Source: Brachionus plicatilis (Eukaryota; Rotifera; Eurotatoria; Ploima; Brachionidae). From it: 64,000 nucleotides of DNA. A program made the translations under genes and the position numbers. How positions within the stretch are numbered: position 1 is the stretch's first letter; each line of letters opens with the position of its first letter. The stretch covers positions 357,770-421,769 of the forward strand of contig QEOQ01000180.1 in the NCBI GenBank assembly GCA_010279815.1, given 5' to 3'. The notes beneath the pieces are model-generated. The model was not told the origin of the DNA. It worked only from the letters and a program-made list of their open reading frames with translations, and made no database searches. Positions 10,595 through 22,060 of this stretch are shown one piece after another.

Positions 10595-11082
10595 TGATTT
10601 TAAAAAAACTTTAGCTTATTTATACTTATTCCTCCGGAATATTAAATCTTGGTTTTGAATTGAAACAAATTGAAACAACTGTTTTTGATTTTTTGTTTTT
10701 TTGGAGCCAAATGAAATGCAAGATTTCTTGTCAAAAAACTTTTCGAAAAAATACTTTTACATTTAAAAAATCTTGAAAAATTAATTAATTAAATAAAATA
10801 AAAAATATTTTTTTGTCTAGTGTAAAGCTATGATGATCATTAATTAGACATAAGACAGGAAAATCTAGAAAATTAAAAAAAAACATATAGGTCAAAGGAA
10901 AAGTGATAACAAACATTGGAAAGAAAAACGCATGAAAAATTGCCTCAAATTTTTTGCTTTAAACAACTATAGAAAATTTGACTATCAGTGAAATAAATGA
11001 TTGAATGAAAAGAAGAAAAAATGTGATTATTTTTGGGAGTAAGAAACGAAGTTAGAATTATTAACAGATAAGGGAGCTGAAG

Positions 11083-12980
11083 ATGAAAAAAATCAAAGAA
11101 ATTCTGACCAATATTGGAAAAATTGATGTAAAGCCAGCAAATACGAGACGTTTGAAATCTAAAGATCAAAGAAAACTAGGTTCATTTCTGGTAGAACTAA
11201 CAGAAGAAGCACACATAAATCCAATACTCCGTGCAGCGAAAAGGTTAAGAGATAAAAATAATCTTAAATCTGTTTTAAATTAGAACAATGAATTTAGACA
11301 ATGAATTGAGAAAACAAAGAGATGAAGAAAATAATTGTCTTTCACAGGACTCACCTTTTTGATATGGATCCGTGGAAATAAGATCGTCAAATTCAAGAAG
11401 AAATTATCTTTCATTAGAAGCGAAATTTTCTTGAATCGTTTAAATGTATGTATCTATATGCTACTTCTTTGGAAATTAAACTAGATGAATTTAGTAAATT
11501 TATATAGCCCACAAATTGTGGAAGTTAATGAGATTGGTTCTAGAGAATCTCAATTACAAACTTTAAAAGAAAACAATTAGCACAGAAATTTCAAAAGTGA
11601 TGGACGCAGAGGCGGTGTTGATTTTTCTACATTAACGAATATATCGACTGATTTGAATTAAATGATGCAGGTTTTAATTTAAGAAAATTGAGCAAATTTG
11701 AGTAGTCAAATTTAACTCCGAAAAGAATTTAGTTGAATCTATTTATAAGCCAAGCAATTTTGTTGATATAAAAGATTTTGATTTAGTTTTCAAACAAGCT
11801 AAAGACTATGTAGATAGAATAGATTTTAAAAATCTTCTGAGTATGGGTGATTTTAACTTTCCACCAAAATTGGTAAAAATACTGTGTGAAAATAAGGTAA
11901 ATATGCAATCATAAACCTGCAAAAATTCATTTATAATAAAGCTGACCTGACTCTTAAAAAATTTCTCATTTTCTTTCAAATATAGGTTGAGCACACTTGT
12001 TAGAGAATTTAACTATTCAAGAAATGTTAGAATTAATTAAATTTGAATAATGATGAATTAAATTTTCTATATCAGCGAAGCTAGTAATTGATTCATTCAA
12101 GTAACAGATGGTCTTATAAAGAAAGTGTCTTAAAACCTTAGATTCAAAATGATCTCGAAACCATAATCAGAAATAAGAAGAATCTTAAAAAGAGAAACTG
12201 TTCATAAAACTGGAAGGATATGAATCTATTAAAAGATTACATACATATCTGTTAATTAGTTAATCAGAAATAAAAAAAGCAAGACTAACGTATGAACCAA
12301 ATTAAGTCGAAAAAGCTAAGAAGATCCAAAAATATTGTTTAAAAACTTAAATGATCAACAAGTTACCAAAGATCAATCAAAGCATCAAAAAGTCAACAAT
12401 GATAATACCTACATAAAAATAAAACATCGAGTGTAGATGTCACTGTGAATCTAAAAAATTTGTTATTTTGTAAAATAACTAAAAAAAATTTCAGATAAAG
12501 TAAATTGTGGCGATCCGAAGGTTTTATTTTTGGCAAAGTTTAGGATTTTAAGAGTGCTCTTTTAATATGTTATGCATTTTCGAAAAGCTGATTACAAGTT
12601 TGGCTTGAAATGTAATGGGAAGATTATTTCAAAAAAAGAATTTGATAATTTATATTATTAATTGAGTATTTTGTTTAATTTTTATAAAATTTAAATTTAA
12701 TAAATTTTGGCTGAGAAAGATGTTAACTCTAGATTTCATCTCAATGAGTCTAGATATACGTATTCCTGTTAATGTTATTCTGCTGTATTTTGCCCAGATG
12801 CTCCGTACAGATGATAGCTAAATTGAAAGAGTATGGCTTTGTGATTATCTGACGCTAAAATGGATTGAAGCTTTTCTGAAAAATAAAAGACAATGAGTTG
12901 TTCAAGGTGAAAATGTGTCGGATTGGGCCGGGACTTTAAGCAGGGTACTACATGGTGATCTAGGTGGAGAACGAATCTTT
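11083..12980 (+). pseudogene. Decayed non-LTR (LINE) retrotransposon
   Basis: Remnants in order on one strand. First, a 66-codon frame ending near 11283 with EEAHINPILRAAKRLRDKN, which looks like the end of an ORF1-type protein. Next, endonuclease pieces: CMYLYATSLEIKLDEF near 11440-11490, SPQIVEVNEI near 11510, SDGRRGG near 11600, and MGDFNFPP near 11845 (the GDFN block). Finally, reverse-transcriptase pieces near 12820-12960: KLKEYG, WIEAFLKNKRQ and, in shifting frames, matches to the conserved VLSGVPHG-type thumb-proximal block. Many stops and frameshifts separate them, so it is dead. The element resembles CR1/L2-type LINEs; the clade is not fixed. A mariner remnant abuts its 3' side. Confidence 0.65.
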
Positions 12981-13004
12981 TAAAATTGATTTTAATCATT
13001 CTTT

Positions 13005-13799
13005 TGACTTATGTTTTGGATCATTGTCCTGATGTAGAACAAAGTCATAATCAAAATTTAATACGCCAAAAACATAATAAGGCAGAAAAAAGTCTGCTAA
13101 TATCTTATTATACATTTTAGCATTCATGTTATTTTTAAATAACTTTAAATATTAACTTTTGTTTTTTTTATTAAAATAATTAAATTGAACTCACAGCTAG
13201 ATCAGTTACACCATTGAATGATATATCCCACCCCATATATTAATTTTTAAAAGCGAATTTTTAGGTAGATGGTTTACTTTCGAGATATGTAGCTTGTAAT
13301 GTCAAATGGTAAAGTGACGATTCTGACAGTATAAATTAAGTTTCGTCAACAAAAATATAATCAGATAAATCATAGTCTTTGTATCTAAGAAACCATACAA
13401 GTCATTTAATTTTATCAAAATCGGTAAAAATGTGTGATTTTCCCAATCGACAGTAGCGAAAGCCTTTTTTAAAGCTAAATTTTTTTTAACTTAAAATTAC
13501 CTTTTATTAAATTTTTTAACAATATTTCGTGTAAAATTATATAATAAAATATTAAAAAAATGTGAATTTTCAAGTTTCGAAAAAAATTTCATAAAACTTA
13601 AATTTTCGTCTTAAAAATTTTAATTTTTTGGCCGCAAACATTTTTGCTGTGTCTTACTTGAAATGACATAATTTTACGTAAGCTTACATTAAATTACATT
13701 CTAAATTTGATTTAATTTTATGTAATCTTACATTTATATGCGTAAAATTACGTAAAATGATGTAATATTACCAGTTCTGTGATTTAAAGTACAACACTG
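13005..13799 (-). mobile_element. 3'-truncated Tc1/mariner-family transposon with transposase relic
   Basis: On the minus strand, transposase pieces read in order: an LVWFLRYKDYDLSDYIFVDET block (13339-13353 holds FVDET, the first catalytic Asp), VGYI..SFNGVTDLAV near 13200, then MNAKMYNKILADFFLP and LHQDNDPKHKSK (second catalytic Asp) ending near 13008. Stops and frameshifts interrupt the gene, and the third acidic residue and C-terminus are missing because the copy breaks off at the LINE relic. Upstream, to 13799, lies about 300 bp of terminal-repeat-like DNA beginning CAGTGTTGTACTTTAAATC beside a TA. It contains TTTTACGTAA motifs and a GCGGCCAAAAAA box shared with MITE arms at 48.5-49.7 kb. 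Confidence 0.65.
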
Positions 13800-14820
13800 T
13801 AGTTAAAGCCTCCAATGCTTAAAGCTTTAATCCAGGCATTGATTGCTGGATGAGCAGTAATCAACGCATAGTGAAATTTTCATTTTTAAATTATCAAAAA
13901 ATTAATTATTTTTTTATGTTTTTAGACAAAATTTGTTTGGTGATTGTGGTGCATTCGTTACTCCATCTTTTTTTTTGTCTAAGTAAGGTTCCTAATAAAA
14001 AATTTTCAAACTTCACTTAATAGTATTAATTGCCGCAAATATTATTTTTTAAAATTATTATAATAATGATGATTTAATAAATAAATTAGCTGAAAAATTT
14101 ATTTAATTTGAAACTATTTCTAAATTTTGCAATTTAAAAGGAAAAAATTAAAACTAAAAAATACAATTATTTGCAAATTTCTCATAAATTCGAAAAATAT
14201 ATTTAAAAATAACTAACTATAAAGAAACATCATCATGATAATTAGTCGCAGCAATGAATAAATAATAAAATTGAGAGCTTTTATGATAAAAATTAAGTTA
14301 GACGAACAAAAAAAAACAAAATATTATTTTTATCTAATCTAGGGATTATATGAAATATTTACCTATCGAATTAATCTTCCTCAGATAGACTTATTTATTT
14401 ATAAAAATCACAATTTTTTTATTATCAATTTATCATTAGTATTAAATGATTTATAAATATTTTCAAAGAATCAAATAAAGACTCAAAAAGAGTAAATGTT
14501 GAAAAAGCTAATAATTAGCAACAAAGCTTCAAGTATACATTGCTGTATTAATATTCAACTATTATTTGAATGCTTTGCACGTTTTTTCTCGAATAAAGCA
14601 TTGCAAATAAAAAAACAAAATTGTTGACGAATGCAATACGCTTTGATAAACTAGTATAAAAAGACAATGATGAAAAAATTTCATTCAAATTAATTCTTTC
14701 AAAATATTAAAAAAATGAATAAGGAAAAATTTTAACGCCACAAGCTTCAATGATTATTAGATTAAAATTTTAATAAAAAATATTTTTTGTTTAGAAATTT
14801 TATTTTAAAATAAATCAAAG
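13800..14820. other. AT-rich spacer and NDK upstream region
   Basis: No gene seen. The last few hundred bases are presumably the promoter and 5' UTR of the NDK gene; no element could be assigned. Confidence 0.5.
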
Positions 14821-15276
14821 ATGGCCCAAGAAAGAACTTATATCATGATCAAACCAGATGGTGTCCAACGAAATTTGGTTGGAGAAATCATCAAAAGATT
14901 CGAGCAACGAGGTTACAACTTGTGTGCTTTAAAAATGGTCCAACCAACTGAACAATTGTTGAGAGAACACTACCAAGATTTGGCTGCCAGACCATTTTTC
15001 CCAAGCTTGATGCAATACATGGTTAGCGGACCAGTAGTTGCCATGGTATGGTCAGGTTTGAATGCCGTCAAAGCCGGTCGTGTCATGTTGGGCGAAACTA
15101 ATCCACAAGACAGCAAACCAGGTAGCATTCGAGGTGATTTCTGTGTCCAAACTGGCCGCAACATTTGCCACGGTTCTGATTCAGTCGAAAGCGCTGAGCG
15201 TGAAATTGCTTTGTGGTTCAAACCAGAGGAACTAGTCAACTGGGTGTCCCACTCAAAAAATTGGGTCTACGAATAA
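14821..15276 (+). CDS. Nucleoside diphosphate kinase (NDK/NME)
   Basis: Intronless 151-aa protein, the full length of group I NDKs (human NME1/2 is 152 aa). It transfers the gamma phosphate between nucleoside tri- and diphosphates through a phospho-histidine. Visible landmarks are the N-terminal [17 protein letters not shown] strand, the R-G-Y segment, [11 protein letters not shown], the [17 protein letters not shown] nucleotide-binding stretch, and the active-site block [13 protein letters not shown] with the catalytic His at residue 117. The C-terminus NWVYE matches cytosolic hexameric NDKs. There is no mitochondrial presequence, so it is likely cytosolic. The coding region is much more GC-rich than its flanks, as expected for a highly expressed gene. 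An AATAAA at 15364-15369 is a likely polyadenylation signal. Which vertebrate paralogue it equals cannot be said. Confidence 0.95.
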   Translation: MAQERTYIMIKPDGVQRNLVGEIIKRFEQRGYNLCALKMVQPTEQLLREHYQDLAARPFFPSLMQYMVSGPVVAMVWSGLNAVKAGRVMLGETNPQDSKPGSIRGDFCVQTGRNICHGSDSVESAEREIALWFKPEELVNWVSHSKNWVYE

Positions 15277-16284
15277 ATTTACAACTCGTATATTAATTAA
15301 TTATTTTAGTCTACTTAGGTTAATAATGTATTTCATGCTTCGTTTAACTTATTTTTAATTTAAAATAAAAATCAAATTTTTATTTTATCTTAAACTGGTA
15401 AAATTTTTCATGATTTACATTTTATTAATAAAATTTAAATAAAATTTTTTTTTATTTCATACAAGTGTTTTTATTCCTTAATTGAATCCGATAAAAAATG
15501 TATTAAAGGAAAAGCTAAGCTTTTAATGGTAAGTAATTCATTAACAAAAACATTGAAGAACTTAAAAATATAATATGTTTTGCTTCTATAATTTTAATTG
15601 AAACATATTGTTTTGATCATTTTGCAAAATAATTAAAAATTTCTCTTTAACAAAAAAACAAATAATATATCGGAAAAGTTACGAGAAGTAAAGAGAAGAT
15701 TGAAATCCCTATTAAAACTTTCTATTTGGATTAAATAAAATGAACCTGAAATTTAAATTTTTAAAAATATTAAAAATGTAATTAATGTAAAGCTAAAAAA
15801 GACAAATTTAAAACTTTAAATCCTAACAAAATCAGCTCAAAATCATCACTACCTTAAATATTAAATATTTTTTAGCTTTAAAATCTTTAGAATTTCTCAA
15901 AAATAATTGATAATTTATCTTTATCTTTTCAATTCCATTGCAAAATTTTTTATGTTTTGATTGAAAAATTGAAAGAAAAAATTTCTTATCTGGATAAATA
16001 AAAAGTAAGAATTTTTTTGGTTTGTTACAATATGTTGTTGTGATGTACTAATTGAGCATAAATATAGCTTTTTTTGAAAAATTAAAATCAAAAATAAATG
16101 AAACCCCTAAAAAATTCCAACATTGTGCAGCATGCTATTTTGCACTTTTTTTAAATTATAATTAAATAATTAAATTAATTTTGAACACATCAAAAAAATG
16201 ATATAAATTAAAATAAATTCAGTCCTTATTCTTTTTCTTTATTCCACACAAAAAATCTATTCAGCTTCCCGATTTAAGGTAGCT
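15277..16284. other. AT-rich spacer
   Basis: NDK 3' UTR followed by low-complexity AT-rich DNA; no gene seen. Confidence 0.6.
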
Positions 16285-17000
16285 TTGTACGGGTCTAGCT
16301 GACCAACATACATAAAAATCTTTTCACCATACGTAGTTTTTATCAAAACATACATTTGCTGAAAATCATACAAAATTCTTAAAAATATACATAGGGCTGA
16401 AAAACATACAGATTGCTAACAAACATACTGGTTTTTTAAAAAAATCACTTTTAAATTTAGTCCTGTTTAATTTTAGCAGATAAATAAAATAATTATTTTT
16501 AAATAAAAGAGACGATTTATTTTAATTTTCAAAATACAAAAATTTAGTAATAAACTATTAAAAAAAATGCTTTATTCGATTTAATTAAATTTAATAATAT
16601 AAGTCAAAAATTAATAATTAACTAATCTTTTTCTAATGATTTAGTAGACTTTTTTTGACCTCCTTTTTTTGGTTTATTTACAAATTCACGTGCATTTAAT
16701 AATGATTCTAGTGCTAATAAATGACCACATATTTTATATTTATAATTAATTGTTTGTTTTATCCGTCTATTCATTTTATTAAATTTTTTGAAAATAATTT
16801 TAAATTTAAATTTTTTATTTTTTAATATGCCAATTTTTGTATGCTTTTAAGTATGTGTGCATGTTTTTTAGCATGTTTGTATGTTTTTAAGTTAATGTAT
16901 GTTTTGAAAAATTTTGTGTATGCTGAAAAGATATGAATGTATGCTGAGAAGATTTTGATGTATGTTAAAACAACAAACCCGCTTTGTACCAACATTAAAA
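16285..17000. repeat. Inverted-arm element built of ACATACA / TGTATGT motifs
   Basis: Left arm (16285-16440): ACATACA-like motifs recur about every 20-25 bp, at least seven times. Right arm (16825-16975): the reverse complement, TGTATGT-like motifs, recurs with similar spacing, at least eight times. The outer parts of the arms also match in inverted orientation (ACATACAT, then AAAATCTT, then CA.CATAC), and both ends carry a GCTTTGTAC-type sequence. The centre (16440-16825) is AT-rich with one short open stretch. This looks like a foldback or MITE-like transposon whose arms are irregular arrays of a short motif. Confidence 0.55.
16622..16774 (-). other. Short open stretch inside the ACATACA element
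   Basis: About 50 codons from an ATG near 16774 to a stop near 16622. The C-terminal half is basic (KPKKGGQKKSTKSLEKD) after a GHLLALESLLNAREF segment, which looks more like protein than the surrounding reading. It could be a remnant of the parent transposon's protein. No family recognised. Confidence 0.3.
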
Positions 17001-17094
17001 CAAGGATGTTAATATATAGTGTCAAGATTGGAAAAAGGCTAAATACATTTGTCGTTGTTTTCTTGAAGACCATATTTTTATCATATTTGACCAC

Positions 17095-17320
17095 ATTTCA
17101 CGGTCGGTTTTTATTTCGGCCGATAGTTGCCCGGCCACCTCACGGTCTTTTAAAATTTGGCCGGCCATTTCACGGTCGGTCCGTCAGTTGGCCGCGGCTT
17201 GGCCGGCCAGTCACGGTCATTGGCCGTTAAATGAACCGGCCGTTTTTTGCCCGCTTGCACGGCCGGCCACGGTCTCGGCCATTTTTTTTCTGGCCGGCCA
17301 CGTGGCCTCTCGACCGGCTC
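17095..17320. repeat. GC-rich island with reiterated GGCCGGCC and CACGGTC motifs
   Basis: About 225 bp of strongly GC-rich DNA in an otherwise AT-rich region. The 8-bp palindrome GGCCGGCC occurs four times (17159, 17201, 17261, 17292) and CACGGTC at least five times, in irregular units of 30-60 bp. The open reading through it is repeat translation, not a gene. The sharp change of base composition suggests foreign or recently amplified DNA, or a protein-binding array. Confidence 0.75.
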
Positions 17321-17329
17321 CCAACACTA

Positions 17330-18410
17330 TATAACATTGAAAGAAGTCAAACCTCCATTAAAAGCTAAATCAGTAACCATCGGATAGAAAAGAAAGAGAG
17401 GAAGATCTACATTAGCAAAAAAAGCATTTTTATTAGATAATAATTTTTCCTATACCAAATCATAATTTTTATAATGCTCAAAAATAATTTTTATGTATCC
17501 AGTTTTTATTTCTTTAATTATATATGCAATAATTTTGACTATAAATAAATACCAAAAATTTAATTTTTACACACAAATAATTAATATAAATACCCATTCA
17601 ATAATAATCCGATGTTAAATTGATTACTTACAGGCTATTTTTACTATATCCAAAATTATTATGTCACGTAATAGTCAAATTTCTTGAATCCCTGTGTATT
17701 TAAGGCATATTTTATTGTTTATTTTATTTTAGCAGTACAAAAAAATTTACTGAATAAATACAATTGAATTATCTTTTTTCATGTTAGTAAAATTATTTAC
17801 TTGACTTAGAAAAAAGGGATTAAAAAATTTGCTGATTTAAATTTATTACCATTAATGAAAATGTAAACTTATCCATTACTATGAAGGTGTATTTTTGAAG
17901 TATTCAACAAAAAATTTGAATCATCTTCAAAGAAATCCATCTAAATTATTTCATATTAGCAAAGTATAAAGACCTTTTTATAATTTGCATTTTAAATTTT
18001 ATATTAAAAATTACAATTTTTAAATTTTGATAAATTTTGGATTGTATTTTAAAATATATATGTAAATTTTCTAAAACATTTAGTTTTTATTTAGATCTTG
18101 TGCTAATAACGATATTTTTTTTGAAATAAAATTTAGCTTTAAAATGAAAAAACAATAGAAAATAAAAAATGATTTATTGCATAATTAAATCAATTTGATT
18201 TTAAGTTTAACGTTAAAAGTCATTTAAGACAATCAGAAGAATAAAATATCAATTTATAACGATTGACTTTAAGCGACTCAAAATTACCGAATTAGATAAA
18301 GCCATGTTAATTAAATCAAAATACATAAAAAAAAGTCAATATAAAAAATTAAGTCTACATACAAAATAAATTTTTTGAAAATTTACAAATTTTTAGAGAC
18401 CAACTGCTAA
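17330..18410. other. AT-rich spacer
   Basis: No intact gene. A short plus-strand stretch near 17345-17450 reads KEVKPPLKAKS, a stop, then KRKRGRSTLAKKAFLLDN. It resembles the basic KRGRP-type linker of transposon or FLYWCH-type zinc-finger proteins and may be a coding scrap. Confidence 0.4.
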
Positions 18411-18413
18411 ATA

Positions 18414-19385
18414 TCATAATTCCTCAACTACTGGAGCTGGCAGGCTTCTTTTGTCCAAATCATCAAAATACGGGTGCCTTAAGATAGCTTTAGCATTGAT
18501 TCTTTGCGAAGGCATGTAAACAAGCATTTTCTGCAGCAAGTCCAGGCCAAGAGAATCTAGCACCTTGACAGAGTCTTTTAAATTGTTTCCGCGCCACATT
18601 GGAAATGAAGATTTGAAATCGGGCAGTTCTGAAACACCTGGCCAAGTCTCTTCATTTGGAGTTGCCAATATTCTGAATATTTTAAATAACTGATCTATTT
18701 CCGAATCACCATGAAACAGAGGCCGGCGTGTAGCCATTTCGGAAAATATGCATCCAATACTCCAAATATCAATTGCACAAGAATATCTTGGTGCGCCTAG
18801 TAGAACTTCAGGGGCTCTGTACCATAAAGTAACCACCTCATGGGTATAGACTCTGATCGGAATACCAAAAGCTCTTGCTAATCCAAAATCAGCCAGTTTG
18901 ATGACTCCATTTTTGTCAATGAGCAAATTTTGAGGCTTCAAGTCACGATGCATAGTGCGTCTTTGATGACAGAAAAGAATACCCTGCGTAATTTGGTGCA
19001 AATAGCTTTTGACTAATTGCGGGTCGAGCAGTTTTCCGGATGGTAAAGTTTCCATGTATTTTTTTAAATCCATAGATAAAAATTCAAAAACCAGATAGAG
19101 TTTGTTCTCTTGCATTAGAACATCCATTAGTGAAACAATATTTGGATGCTGTAGTTCGCGAAGGAGGGAAATTTCGCGGATGGCAGTGCTCGGAACGCCT
19201 TCTTCATCGTTTTCCAAGCGGATTTTCTTCAAGGCAACTAGTTGATTTGTTATTTTGTTTTTTCCTTTGTACACAACACCATATGTACCTTCGCCTATTT
19301 TTTCTATTTTTACATAATCAGATAATGAATAGCTTTGGTGACCACTGCCTGACATGTTATTTGATTTGATTTTTGGGTCCATCAT
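18414..19385 (-). CDS. CDK1: Cyclin-dependent kinase 1 (cdc2)
   Basis: Intronless 323-aa kinase. With a cyclin partner it drives mitotic entry. Landmarks: glycine loop [11 protein letters not shown] with the inhibitory Thr34/Tyr35 (equivalent to human T14/Y15), catalytic Lys53, the diagnostic PSTAIRE helix at 65-71, HRDLKPQN with Asp148, DFG at 166-168, and the CDK1-type activation segment [18 protein letters not shown] with activating Thr181. [12 protein letters not shown] is also CDK1-like, while some C-lobe positions ([17 protein letters not shown]) are CDK2-like. The N-terminus has about 22 extra residues before the usual start. A second Met at residue 11 is an alternative, but either leaves an S/G-rich extension. 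The protein ends LPAPVVEEL, longer than the usual CDK1 tail. Absence of introns is notable for an animal CDK1. Confidence 0.92.
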   Translation of the reverse strand: MMDPKIKSNNMSGSGHQSYSLSDYVKIEKIGEGTYGVVYKGKNKITNQLVALKKIRLENDEEGVPSTAIREISLLRELQHPNIVSLMDVLMQENKLYLVFEFLSMDLKKYMETLPSGKLLDPQLVKSYLHQITQGILFCHQRRTMHRDLKPQNLLIDKNGVIKLADFGLARAFGIPIRVYTHEVVTLWYRAPEVLLGAPRYSCAIDIWSIGCIFSEMATRRPLFHGDSEIDQLFKIFRILATPNEETWPGVSELPDFKSSFPMWRGNNLKDSVKVLDSLGLDLLQKMLVYMPSQRINAKAILRHPYFDDLDKRSLPAPVVEEL

Positions 19386-20158
19386 TTTTCCGATTGAATT
19401 GCCTAGCAGTCAGGATAAAGTATCTAAAGAGTGTAATTCCCAAATGAATTTTTGATCAATTTAAATGCGAAAATAATAGCAATTAATTTAACAAAATTTG
19501 AATTTTATTTTAAAAAATTTAACTTTACGTTATACATGCTGGTATATGTCATTTTAAAAGCCGAATTCAAAATTAACTTTAGTTAGAATTGAATATTGTA
19601 CTAAAAAATGAAAATTAGTAATTTTTTTGCCACTTTTTTTCTCCAATAATAGATGGAGAGAGCTAAATTGATTAGCTTATTGTAAGAGCGCGATTTTAAT
19701 TTAATGTGCATGCTTTGTACCAATTTGAATTTTTTTTTTTAATTTTGACTGAGCTTAACTTTATAGATTTAAAGTTAATTAACTTTTGAAATCTAGAAAA
19801 TTAAATTTGTTCGAAAAATTGGTCGTTTTTTTTAAATTTTTTTGATGATAGAAATTGATTTTGTTATATTGAAAAGTATCAATTTTTTAATTTTAACTTT
19901 TAGATAGAATTTTTTTTCTTACATTGAATTTATACCAATAAAGAACAAAATAAAAAATAAAAATTACAATTCAGACATGCCTACCAACTATTTGGTTAAA
20001 CATGAGTAAATTAAACAATAGCCATTGTTTTCATCTTATTATTGTTTTTTATTTATAATAAATAAACAAATTTTATAAGAACTTAAATTACCTTTTAATA
20101 TCCTTTTATTGTGTGTTGATTTATAATATATTGCCGATGAAATTATCTAGATATGGAT
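19386..20158. other. AT-rich spacer, CDK1 upstream region
   Basis: No gene seen; presumably holds the CDK1 promoter at its left edge. Confidence 0.5.
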
Positions 20159-20159
20159 A

Positions 20160-20752
20160 TACAGTGCTGCTACGATATCTGTATTTAAAATATAGTAAAA
20201 AATAGTAAAAATCAAAATGTCCAAAAAAAAACGAAATTTTGACATTTTTTAAAAATTTTTTGGTTTTTTTTTGGTTTTTATTTTTAAAGAAAAAAAAAAT
20301 TGTAAGTTTTACTTTTTTTTACCTTTTTTACGTAAATTATGGTAAATTTTGGTAAATTTTAATTAAAAAGAGTAAAAATACGGAAAATAATGAAAATTTT
20401 TTTAAAAAAACTTATATGCATTTTTAACTGATTTTTTTATACAGAATATTTAATCGCTAATATTTATAAAATTTTAAAAAACCTATAAAATATAAACTAA
20501 TGGCTCGACCATCCACCTTCTTTCTCAATAACGATTTTAATTACCTTAGTTCAAATAGTTTATTAATTTAATTTTAAGCTGTGTTTTTGTAGTTATAAAA
20601 ATTCTTACTTTTTTTAAGTGATTAATATAATTCTGAATTTCGGTAGTGAATGTTTTTTCAAACTCCAAATTTTGATTTTTACTATATTTTACTATATTTT
20701 ACGAAAAATATAGTAAAAAATAGTAAAATACAGATATCGTAGCAGCACTGTA
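20160..20752. mobile_element. MITE, Tc1/mariner-like, TIR CAGTGCTGCTACGATATCTG
   Basis: TACAGTGCTGCTACGATATC at the left is matched exactly in inverse at the right (GATATCGTAGCAGCACTGTA), with TA at both ends as expected for Tc1/mariner target duplication. Subterminal arms carry repeated TATAGTAAAAAATAGTAAAA. About 590 bp without coding capacity. It shares the CAGTGCTG..ACGATA terminus with the element at 60831-61189. Confidence 0.85.
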
Positions 20753-20754
20753 AT

Positions 20755-21270
20755 TCCTAATATTCGTCAAGGATTTTTATTTCAAAATTAATTTATTATT
20801 GCGACTCATTTATTTCTAAAAAAATGACAATCAAATTTTTATTTGACTGATAAAATTTTTTTTTACTGAAAATAAAATTAAAATTTATTTTTCAAAAATT
20901 TGATATTTAAAATTATAAAACATATATCGCTATTAATTGGCACATACTTTGCAGACTTCCGTTGTAGGTGAAACAAAGTTATTTCACTTTTTTTCCATCT
21001 GCAGAGCAAGTTTTTGACGCTCAGAACAAAAGTAGGAATTTTTTTTTCTTTTTGTATCTAAAGTTTTGTGAAATTAAATTCAACCATGCCCTCATCTTCT
21101 TGAACAAGCTCATTAATGCTATCATCTTGGAAAAAAGATAAGAATTTTTTTTTGGTTTTCTCTTCTTGATTTTAATAATTTTGATAAGCTTAAGTTTTTA
21201 AGAAATACTAATACAATATAAACAATTCAATGAAGCATTTTTATTTATTCATTAAATAATCCTCGACTTT
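20755..21270. other. AT-rich spacer
   Basis: Nothing recognised. Confidence 0.5.
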
Positions 21271-21275
21271 TTTTT

Positions 21276-22060
21276 TTGCTGAGTAAATTTGCTTGTGTAA
21301 ATAATTGCCTAAAATTCTGGAACAAAAATCAAACACGTGGTGTAGAAAGACTTTGTCTGTTTCTGCTTAATAACTGTGCAGAAGTCTTTACTGTTCTTTT
21401 AACTTTGATTTTGAGAGCATCTTTATCCAATAGTCAGCTTCTAATACAATTCAGATCAGCAAATATTATTCCATTGTTTAAAAAAGGTGATGAATCAATG
21501 TCGAGCAACTATCATCCTGTGTTTGTTAACTTTGATTCCGTACAAGATTTTGGAAAGCATAATAAAAATCAAAATGGAAGATGAAATTAATGAAAATTAT
21601 ATTATATCTAGAGAAGAGCTTTCTCAAGAAAAAATCATGTATTGGCTTCTTCTATTCAATACATCAAAATGTGTGTTCATGGATTATGGTCATAAGAATA
21701 AAAATTTTCCATACTTTATCATGGTAAGCAGTTATCAACGTGAGAAACTGAAAGAGATCTTTTAGTTATTTTCAATACATATATGAAATGGAAAAATTAA
21801 GTGACAAAGGCTACAAATAAAGCAAATCAAATGTTAGATCGAATTAGGAAATCATTTGCTCGTTTTTTTTTTAAGTTATTTAGATCTCTGTATTTAACTT
21901 TTTTTCGCCCTCTTTTGGAATTTGCGGTGCCCGTTAGGTCTCTAATTCTTAAGTCGGACTGTTGAAAGCATTCAGCGCAGAGCTACGAAATGTCTTCCTT
22001 GTCAGCGCATTCACTTGCCAGTCAGCTACAGTCACTACTTCTAGAGAATCACCATTTGAC
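21276..22060 (+). pseudogene. Decayed LINE reverse transcriptase fragment with deleted catalytic core
   Basis: The first frame reads LLNNCAEVFTVLLTLI, then IQFRSANIIPLFKKGDESM.SNYHPV, the conserved start of a LINE reverse transcriptase. A frameshift near 21530 moves to IPYKILESIIKIKMED, then NYIISREE. The text then jumps to WLLLFNTSKC.FMDYGHKN, which lies after the catalytic core in intact elements, so the YxDD-containing segment is deleted. Further scraps (ATNKANQMLDRIRKSF, SFGICGAR, and a QRRATKCLP-like block near 21960) reach about 22050. CR1/L2-like; inactive. Confidence 0.7.

Larger units (their letters stand above)
8690..11080. other. AT-rich spacer
   Basis: No intact gene seen. It holds a short cysteine-rich coding-like stretch on the minus strand (9762-9848) and a TA dinucleotide run (about 10576-10594), listed separately. 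The open frame at 10253-10465 looks like K/F/L-rich chance reading. Confidence 0.6.

Noticed and set aside
16937..17230. 97-codon frame running through the GC-rich island (PTRPPHGLL-like repeats)
   Set aside because: It is translation of the GGCCGGCC/CACGGTC repeat array and the TGTATGT arm; no independent coding signal.
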